This document shows, piece by piece, positions 57,321-64,000 of a stretch of 64,000 bases of DNA. The notes beneath the pieces are model-generated. The model saw only the letters and a list, made by a program, of their open reading frames with translations. It had not been told where the DNA came from and did no database searches. Each line of letters opens with the position of its first letter. The first letter of the stretch is position 1. A program made the translations under genes and the position numbers. The stretch is taken from contig CAVNZM010000012.1 in NCBI GenBank assembly GCA_963693365.1, forward strand, positions 9,211,056-9,275,055. Direction: 5' to 3'. This DNA is from Amoebidium appalachense. Its lineage: Eukaryota > Ichthyosporea.

Positions 57321-57369
<49 letters not shown>

Positions 57370-58022
57370 GGGGGTGTGTGTATGTTTGTGTGTGTGATGC
57401 CAAACAGCGTTGGTGGTGGTGAGGACCAGTTGGAACGGTAGAAAGGCGGCGGGGGGGGGGGGGGGGGGGGGGGGGGGAAGACACGATTTGGTGGTTTAGT
57501 CTGAGTGCTAGTGTGTCTGTGCAGACATTGCCATATAGCTATGCTAAAGCAATCGGCCGTGTGCGCAGCCTGTCACTGTGTGTGCAAAAGTATGTGCACT
57601 TTTATTTTTTATTATTCTTTATTTTTTTATTTACTGCCCTTTTTTTATTTTTTTTTATTTACTGCCCTTTCCCTGTGATAGTGTATCAATGTGTATCAAT
57701 TGATAGACCAAGACCACCAAAAATTTACGTGGTCTATCAATTGATACACAGAGTATAATGCACAACTAAATGGGCCTATTTTTCTCTGTTTACCGATTAC
57801 GGCTGGTGTCCGCAGACCCTGGGTACGTACTGCATCCATCCACAGCATCATGTGTTTGAACATAACGAATGTAGGAGCTTGAAACGACCCCCCCCCCCCC
57901 CCCCCCCCAAAATCATCATACAAACACACACATATATATATCATAGTATATATAATAGCGTATGTGTGTGTGCATGTGTGTGTGCATGTGTGTGTGCGTA
58001 TGCGTGTGCCTGCGTATGTGTG

Positions 58023-58074
<52 letters not shown>

Positions 58075-58189
58075 TGTGTGTGTGCTCTTGCACGCTCACG
58101 TGTGTGTTGGTTTTTTTTCTTCTTCTTTTTCTTCTTTTTTTCTTTTTTTCCTGGGGCGGGGGATAAAAGGCGCAGCCCTGCCTACGTAC
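55469..58189. other. Simple-sequence intergenic region
   Basis: No convincing gene. Notable parts: TATATAAA at about 55485; C-rich and AC tracts 56063-56180; AC/AG repeats 56502-56650; a two-copy 101-bp repeat 56851-57052; a two-copy ~60-bp repeat 57107-57218; G-runs 57336-57367 and 57451-57477; the palindrome TATCAATTGATAGACCA...TGGTCTATCAATTGATA near 57695-57745; GT repeats 57960-58085. Confidence 0.6.
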
Positions 58190-58356
58190 CACTAGTGCCC
58201 GATGACCTTGGATCTTGCCACTGTATGTAAGGGTCTCTCCCAGACACTCGATGGTACCACCGCCATTGTTAAGCAGATCATCAGCTTGCAGCACCCCGTT
58301 GACAGCGCTAACGGGATATTGGAAGTTGACCTTGCAGAGGCCCATGGCACGCAGAT

Positions 58357-58358
<2 letters not shown>
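58190..58358 (-). CDS. Second gene: exon after the EGF stalk
   Basis: 169 nt, phase 2 in, 0 out, acceptor ACACACAG at the end of an AC tract, donor GTACGT. Encodes SYLRAMGLCKVNFQYPVSAV and NNGGGTIECLGETLTYSGKI, continuing the Cys-paired module. No following exon was found. Confidence 0.6.
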
Positions 58359-58396
<38 letters not shown>

Positions 58397-61002
58397 TGGA
58401 GGGGGGGGGGGGGGGGGGGGGGAGGGGAGAGGGGAGAGGGAGGGAAGTCAACACAATGTCTGGGGGGATGTCTGAGGAGCGGAGGGAGGGAGAATGGCTC
58501 ATTCCTTCCCCCTACCCCCCTTCCCTCTTCTTTCCTTTCAATTCTTCCTTTGAAATTTCCTTCGCGTCTCTGTTGCGTACTACTTATTAAGCAAGGGTTT
58601 TTTTTTTTTTTTTTTTTTTTCCCATCTTCTTTTATTCTAGGGTTAGGGTTCCCCCATTTTTTTTCTTTTCTTTTTTTTTTTTTTTTTTTTTTTTGGGGGG
58701 GGGGGGGGGGGGGATTTGAGCTTAGGCCCATACGGCTGTGTAGAGGTGTGGTATTTATGGGGCACAAAAAGTATAAACTGTAGCAAAAGTTGTAATTTGG
58801 AGCATGTGTAAAAGAAAAGAGTCATGCAGCACACACAACTGGCGGCTAGAAGTCAATGTTCAGATGTCATGTGCTTAGCCTTACGTAGACAAAGAAAAAC
58901 ATACCTCTGGCACTCCCACGCTTCGATGCTGACGGGGCATCTCGCCACTTCTCCTGTAATCGTTAGAAGACCCTGAATGGGGTCATAGGATCCGACAAGC
59001 CCGGGGGTCGACGGGAACTCGCAGTCGTAAAGCATTTCACCCATAGTTGGAGACTTCAAACTTAAGCAGTAACCGCCGTTGGTCGGGTCGGTCGTGTTGA
59101 ATATCGTGCGAGCTTCCGCAGACTTAACCGCACCTACCCCAGCATTGGAAAGCATGAAAGTAAATGCTTGGCTGGAAGAGAAACAGCCGGAGGAATGGGA
59201 GAAGTTCCTCGGAGGAATGTGTGTCGGGCTCACCACTGCCTGAGTGTCAGACGTAATGGTTGTGGTTGTGCTTGTGGTTTGGGTCGAAACTGCAGTCCTA
59301 CTACCACTCGAACTAGTTACTGGTGTACACGTGGTTCCATCCCCCGCATATCCGCTATTGCACGTGCATGTTACCCCGGTCGCGGTGTCTGAGCACGTAG
59401 CATTCACACTGCATCCATGAGTACCAGAAGCACATGTAACTGCTAATGGTGTGCTGCTTTGTGTAGTGGTGGCTGGTGCTGGTGCCGGGTCCACTGAGAC
59501 GGCAGATGGAGATGGGCTAGCAACTGCACCGCCTGTAGGCTGAACTGAACTTGATAACAGAGTTGTTGTAGGCGTTGTCGTGGTGGTTGAGGCGGTGGTT
59601 AAGGCGGTGGTTGTTGTGGTTGTGGTTGTTGTTGTTGTTGTTGTAGGTGCAGGTGTGCAAACAGTCCCGCTGCCTACGTAACCGGCGTTGCACGTGCAGG
59701 TGAACTCGGTAGTGTTGGCTGTACAAGTGGCACTAACATCACAGTTATGGGTGCCGTTTGCACACAAAGCGAAATCTGAGGGGGAGTGTTTTTGAATAAG
59801 TTTGCCGTTTGTTCAAACAGAAGGTGTATTCAAACAGAACGTGTGTCCATATAGAAGGTTAAACGTTCAGAATTCATTCCGAAATCCTGTTCAGAGGTTA
59901 AAGGTTCAGAATTCATTCCGAAATCCTGTTCAGAATTCATTCCTAAATCCTTTAACTACCTGTGACCCCATTAACAGCCATGTGAAAAAAAGACATCCGT
60001 AAACACTTCAAAAGTCAATAGTCAAAAGTAAGTCAACACCAAATCTCTTCAGCCCCACGTAGATATCAGTCAATACCGCAGGCTACCCACCTGGCAGCAC
60101 GCTCATGCTGACCGTCGTTGTTACTCCATCTTCCACAGTAGTTGTTTGCTCGGTTTGCCCACCCCACTGGCCCACTACCGTTTGTCTTCTGTAGACTTTG
60201 TGTTCTGATTGGCGAATATTGAATTTGTCACGCATGGCGCTTGGCGGCAGCAGAGAGTGTTTTACCAGCCTCACCACATATGTACCCGGCTTTATAAACA
60301 GGAAAGTATAACTACCGTTGGATTCGGTCAACACAGAAGCTACTGTGACATTGGTGAAGTTTGAGATGGACACCAGTTGCACAGCCGCATCAACGAGTGC
60401 AAACTCGTCTGGGTCGTAAATGCCGTTGTTGTTCACATCAGCAAACATGGTGCCTTGGATGTTTCCGTAGGGATTCAGCGGAGTCTCGCACCGTGCACCG
60501 CTGAAAAGCTGCACAGGGGGGCAAAAAAAAAAAAAGGGGGGGGGGGGGGGGGGGTAATGGAATGAGCGTACTGAATAGGCACGTGGAGTTGGTCCCGGAA
60601 CAGCAGCGTAAAAGGGAAAGGGAACTGTTGACGTGACTACTCTAGCACCCATGCACAACCCGTGACCATGTGTAACTTAGAGTGCTGTAAGCGATATTTA
60701 TAATTTTACCATCAGGCATACATAGTACTTACCCTGGGACAGGTGCAGGTGTATCCGGTATCAGTCGCGGCTGGAGCGCAGACACCGCCGTTCGAGCATA
60801 CGGGCGGGATAAGACTGCACATGGCTGATGGCAACATGTTCGATTTGATATTAGTAGGAATTTGTGTTTGTAGTACATTATTATAGTTGATTCAAGTTAT
60901 CTAGTTCAACCTCCGGCTGTTTCTTTGAGCCTGCTGACTCCCCCCTTCAAGTTCTTTGAGCCTGCTGACTCCCCCCCCCCCCCCCCCCCAACACACACAA
61001 GT

Positions 61003-61036
<34 letters not shown>

Positions 61037-62025
61037 GCCCCCCCCCCCCCCCCCCTTTCTGTCTTATTCTCCTATAAGGGTTCGTTCCGTGACCACTCAC
61101 CTAGGAGATTAAGGGAAAGCGATGACCACGCGCTATAAGGGTTCGTTCCGTGACCACTCACCTGTGCATGTTGTGCCGTCGCCTGCATATCCTTGGTTGC
61201 AGGTGCACGTAAAGCTGCTCTCTGTGTCCGTGCACACCGCCTTGGCAGCACAGTTGTGTATCTTGAGCGTGCATTCGTCCCTTGCTACGAGATACAAATG
61301 TTGTGTGAGCGTGCATTCGTCCCTTGCTACGAGATACAAATGTTGTGTGAGTCTTAGAGTCCAAGAGAATCACTCTTACTGTGAACTCTTACTGTGAATC
61401 TTTCAATGGTAAGAGACAGGCTGTCTCTCTCCAATGTATGCAGCAGGGGTGAGGGAGGGGCACGGGACACTAAATACCTTGACAGCTTGCACCGGTGAGG
61501 GGACCACACAGTTGCACTTGTAATCCCCGAAAGGCAGGTCGACACATGTTCTATGGTGGATTGAATGATTTTAGTGTTCCGCGTGCCACATTGTTTAATG
61601 GCAAAAAGCTGATTACCTTTTATCTGTCAAATCAACAACTTGTAGGGTTAGTGAGGAGAGTACAACATGTAGGAGATTTTTTGTATAGGATCTCGTGACA
61701 GTTCGTATATGTGCATGTGGTGCGTTTGCCTTAGGCTGTCTCTGTGTCTGTGTGTGTACCTGTGCTTTTTGGGGTGTTGGAGGGATGTGGAGGAGGGAGG
61801 TGGATGGGGGGGAGAGTTGGGCGGGTTGATAGGAAGAGGTCAGCAAGTAGTTGGTGTGCATGAGTGGGTGATGAATTTGCCTTTTCTTTCGGGTTTTTGG
61901 GTGGTGGTGTCCGGGTGTGCATGAGTGGGTGATGAATTTGCCTTTTCTTTCGGGTTTTTGGGTGGTGGTATCCGTATATGTGTCTGTGTATTTTTTTTTG
62001 GTGGTGGTGGTGGTGGTGGTGGTGG

Positions 62026-62058
<33 letters not shown>

Positions 62059-62498
62059 TGTCTGCTTCTGGGGGGGGGGGGGGGGGGGGGGATGTCTGCA
62101 GAAGCAGGGGGCAAGGGAGACGATACCCTCCATTCAGGCAGAGGTTGGGGATCATTTGGCATGTTTTCTCTGCATTATAATTGATAGAGTTAGTTGCAGC
62201 TCCGTCACCTACTGCTATTGTAACTGTCATAAATGACGAGCTCTGTGTGTGTGTTAAGGGGGGGGGGGGGGGGGGGGGGGGGGGGGATGATGATGGTGGT
62301 GCCATGCAAAGACACTAAGGGCCATTAATAGGGGAACACACTAAAAAGGAGCACACCAATGTGTTTTTAACGTCCTGTCAGGATTCGTCCTGTGTTTGTT
62401 TTGAATGAAAGATTGAATTTTAACCTTTTTTTTTCTTATGTGCAGCTTTTGGCCTGTGATTTGTCTTTTGTTATTGCCGAACTGCTTTAGCTATCCCC

Positions 62499-62529
<31 letters not shown>

Positions 62530-63774
62530 AAAAAAAAAAGTTGGGGGGGGGGGGGGAACAGTCAAATTTGAAAGGAAGAAACCTTTAACAGACCCTACTA
62601 GCCATCACATGATACCGTAGGAGAAAGGGGGAACGTTGAAACGTTGAAGGATGGGGGAACGTTCAAGGATGGGGGAACGTTGAAGGATGGGAAGAAGTGG
62701 GGAGGGAGAAAGGGGGAGAGGTGCGGAGGGGGAGGGGGGGGGGGGGGGAGGGGGGGGGAGGGGGGGGGAGGGGGGGATCACAGGACACAAGACGGATGGC
62801 ACGGACGCAACAAGCTATGCATACCATCTGGTGTTACTTGATATTCGCAGAACGTCCCATAGTAATTCGCCGAGCACACACACGTGTTGTTGATGCACTT
62901 GTTCTCCGCAGGCCCACAGCCCTTTGGCTGGCAGCCAGTATCTACACAAATCCCCCCACTGCATGTCTGCAGCGCAGTGCAGTTTTCGCAGGCCGACCGC
63001 AAGGCAGCAGCAGCCTGTTGCTGACATGTGGCCTTGACGCTTCCTGACAAAATCTGTGCATCTGGCATGCGATTGGCTAACGTGGAATCCATCAGGCAAG
63101 CTTGAACAAAGCTTGTAATTTTCTCGCTTGGTAGCCCCGGGCAGGCGCTGTCGTTCACCAATTTAGTGCACGCCGCGACGAAATCTGGTCTTGGGGTAAC
63201 ACCTGCAGGTTGGGTGTACGTCCCCGTATTGGGGTCAAACTCCGGTGTAAAATCGACGACGGTTCCATTATCAAGGGCAACAGGGACCGTTAATGTAGTA
63301 TTTGACGCGTCTTCAGGAGGAACCGCAAACGCCGTGGCATTGGTATCTGGAGGAACGGTAACAACAAGATCCGCATCTGCTCTGTCCGGGCTAACGTCCC
63401 AGGTTGCGTCCACAAGCATGAGGTCCAACTCCTCTTGGGAAAACTGGTTGATTTTGGCATTCGGGAACAGCGCGTTCACTACGGATTGGTTAGCTGCAGC
63501 CACAGTGCCATTTGGAGGTGGGGTGTAGAGGTAGCAATCTCTCAGTGTAACATCCTTGTAAAGTGTAACATCCTTGTAGAGGGGAACCGGAATGGGAGGG
63601 CTGGTGGTCCATTCGCGCGAGGGGCGGGGCCTGCAATGGGCTTTGGTGGTGGTGGAGGCTCATCCGGGCACTTGGTGAGAAGTGTGTTGGCGGCGGGCAA
63701 CGTAGCGTTGGGGAAATCAACAATGACTTCTGGTGCTGGGACACGGATGCCTGTCTGCAGCCAGCTGAAAGGGG
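58190..63774 (-). CDS. Second mosaic extracellular gene (C8-like/EGF/SdrD-B-like), 3' portion incomplete, 5' end beyond window
   Basis: Seven exons on the minus strand: 63774-62825, 61516-61478, 61284-61162, 60824-60733, 60508-60091, 59775-58905, 58358-58190. Junction phases are 1, 1, 1, 0, 1 and 2, each consistent across the intron. It encodes a Cys-rich C8-like region and EGF, a 13-residue linker exon, an EGF, an EGF split by a phase-0 intron, an SdrD-B-like repeat, then EGF, a Thr/Ser stretch, EGF and a Cys-containing C-terminal domain. No signal peptide or terminal exon was found in the window. A one-base deficit in the first listed exon breaks the frame as assembled. It is probably a secreted or surface adhesin-like protein, related in style to the gene at 31811-50940. 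Confidence 0.7.
58359..58904 (-). other. Intron of the second gene with G, T and AC runs
   Basis: AC tract 58360-58395, G-run 58398-58423, T-runs 58599-58621 and 58670-58694, G-run to 58714, and TAGGGTTAGGG at 58639-58649. No exon seen. Confidence 0.55.
58905..59775 (-). CDS. Second gene: EGF, Thr-rich stalk, EGF and C-terminal module
   Basis: 871 nt, phase 1 in, 2 out. First EGF CANGTHNCDVSATCTANTTE, then a Thr/Ser-rich stretch of about 80 residues likely to be O-glycosylated. Second EGF CASGTHGCSVNATCSDTATG. Then a further module with two Cys pairs (YCLSLKSPTMGEMLYDC, ARCPVSIEAWEC). Donor GTATGT. Confidence 0.75.
59776..60090 (-). other. Intron of the second gene with a two-copy repeat
   Basis: A repeated GTTCAGAATTCATTCCGAAA unit at 59867-59955 (two to three copies). 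No coding features. Confidence 0.55.
60091..60508 (-). CDS. Second gene: EGF end and SdrD-B-like domain
   Basis: 418 nt, phase 0 in, 1 out. LFSGARCETPLNPYG closes the EGF. GTMFADVNNNGIYDPDEFAL then opens an SdrD-B-like repeat with SNGSYTFLFIKPGTYVVRLV. Ends VSMSVLPG at donor GTGGGT. Confidence 0.75.
60733..60824 (-). CDS. Second gene: first part of an EGF
   Basis: 92 nt, phase 1 in, phase 0 out, donor GTAAGT. Encodes MCSLIPPVCSNGGVCAPAAT and YTCTCPR, completed by the next exon (LFSGARCE). Confidence 0.72.
61162..61284 (-). CDS. Second gene: EGF exon
   Basis: 123 nt, phase 1-1, donor GTGAGT. EGF with DECTLKIHNCAAKAVCTDTE and FTCTCNQGYAGDGTTC, the calcium-binding-like GYAGDGTTC ending. The acceptor and the first codons lie in a 42-bp tandem duplication (61269-61352). 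Confidence 0.78.
61478..61516 (-). CDS. Second gene: 39-nt mini-exon
   Basis: Acceptor TTACAAG, donor GTATTT, phase 1-1, encoding QLCGPLTGASCQ. It supplies two cysteines just before the next EGF. Accepted on phase and splice signals; the weak donor keeps confidence moderate. Confidence 0.45.
61517..62824 (-). other. Intron of the second gene, simple-sequence rich
   Basis: Contains a two-copy ~60-bp repeat (GTGCATGAGTGGGTGATGAA, 61856-61970), TGG and G-runs (62000-62092, 62260-62286), a C/A/G run (62496-62555), GGGGGAACGTTGAAGG repeats (62630-62690) and G-runs 62733-62776. Confidence 0.55.
62825..63774 (-). CDS. Second gene: C8-like Cys region and EGF exon (frameshifted)
   Basis: Acceptor AATGCAG, donor GTATGC. 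Begins PFSWLQTGIRVPAPEVIVDF. The later frame reads CYLYTPPPNGTVAAANQSVV, a Cys-rich section (FVAACTKLVND, ACENCTALQTC) like VWF C8 modules, and an EGF (CGPAENKCINNTCVCSANYY). The 950-nt length is one short of a multiple of three. The frames meet near the G/C run at 63594-63600. An 18-bp in-frame tandem repeat (YKDVTL twice) lies at 63545-63580. Confidence 0.65.
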
Positions 63775-63792
63775 CTGCATTTGTGATATACG

Positions 63793-64000
63793 GGCGAGTA
63801 AATAAAAAACATTGAATCGGGTAATCCTCATTTAATCAAGCAGATTACAGGTGTGGCAAATCGATACACGGCTGCGATAATTATGCACGTTACCGTGGTG
63901 ACATCCTACGGGTGAGTAAATAAAAAACTTTGAATCGGGCAATCCTCATCTAATCAAGCAGATTACTGCAGATTACTGGCAAATCGATACATGGCTGCGA
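63793..64000. repeat. Tandem repeat of about 117 bp at the right edge
   Basis: Two units starting near 63793 and 63910 (GAGTAAATAAAAAAC, AATCCTCAT, AATCAAGCAGATTAC, GCAAATCGATACA). The second carries a small internal duplication of GCAGATTACT. No gene seen. Confidence 0.75.

Noticed and set aside
57696-58025. Possible further exon of the second gene (PTFVMFKHMMLWMDAVRTQG, with a GTAAAC donor)
   Set aside because: Acceptor is weak and the phase does not match the preceding phase-0 donor at 58190; no domain support.

Overview
This is eukaryotic nuclear DNA packed with transposable elements, from an organism I cannot name. The evidence is canonical GT-AG introns, CCAAT and TATA promoters, EGF, WSC and PAN domains in multi-exon genes, and LTR, LINE, SINE and tyrosine-recombinase retrotransposons. 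Long homopolymer and dinucleotide runs are everywhere. A unicellular eukaryote or other protist-like lineage with a repeat-rich genome would fit. No prokaryotic operon, rRNA or intact tRNA gene was seen.

Left third (1-22.3 kb): one nested stack of elements. The oldest layer is a degraded Ngaro/PAT-like tyrosine-recombinase retrotransposon (NG#1), present as 1255-1989 and 18914-22296. A Copia-C element entered its gag from the left edge. A Copia-B element (B#1, minus strand, TSD CCGCT) entered its RT ORF. A nearly intact Copia-A element (5604-12722, TSD GTTGA) sits inside B#1. A 2.7 kb non-autonomous TIR transposon (15179-17893) sits in the B#1 5' LTR. The right-hand junction of the stack is partly duplicated (17922-18913).

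Middle (22.3-31.3 kb): an apparently intact Ngaro/PAT-like element (NG#2, 24066-29502) with gag, RT-RNase H and tyrosine recombinase ORFs and A1...B1-A2...B2 split direct repeats. It sits inside a solo Copia-C LTR, which itself sits in a minisatellite. A third Copia-C LTR (30422-31224) ends in an exact copy of the complement of a 39-nt initiator-Met tRNA 5' half.

31.8-50.9 kb, minus strand: a ten-exon gene for a secreted mosaic protein, running signal peptide, Cys/Pro-rich segment, two WSC domains, three PAN/Apple-like modules, two Cna-B-like domains, two SdrD-B-like domains and a short acidic tail. All nine introns are phase 1. Exon 7 is split by Copia-B#2 (36031-47444, TSD CTCCT), whose 3' LTR carries a full-length APE-type LINE (36894-41727, 10-bp TSD). 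Exon 9 also has a one-base excess, so the allele as assembled is broken.

51-56 kb: a decayed Ty3/gypsy-like gag-protease-RT fragment split by a tRNA-derived SINE, then simple-sequence DNA. 58.2-63.8 kb, minus strand: the 3' part of a second mosaic extracellular gene (C8-like/EGF, EGF, SdrD-B-like, EGF-Thr/Ser-EGF) whose 5' end lies beyond the window. Small two-copy tandem duplications of 18-120 bp recur through both genes and the spacers, often copying splice sites.
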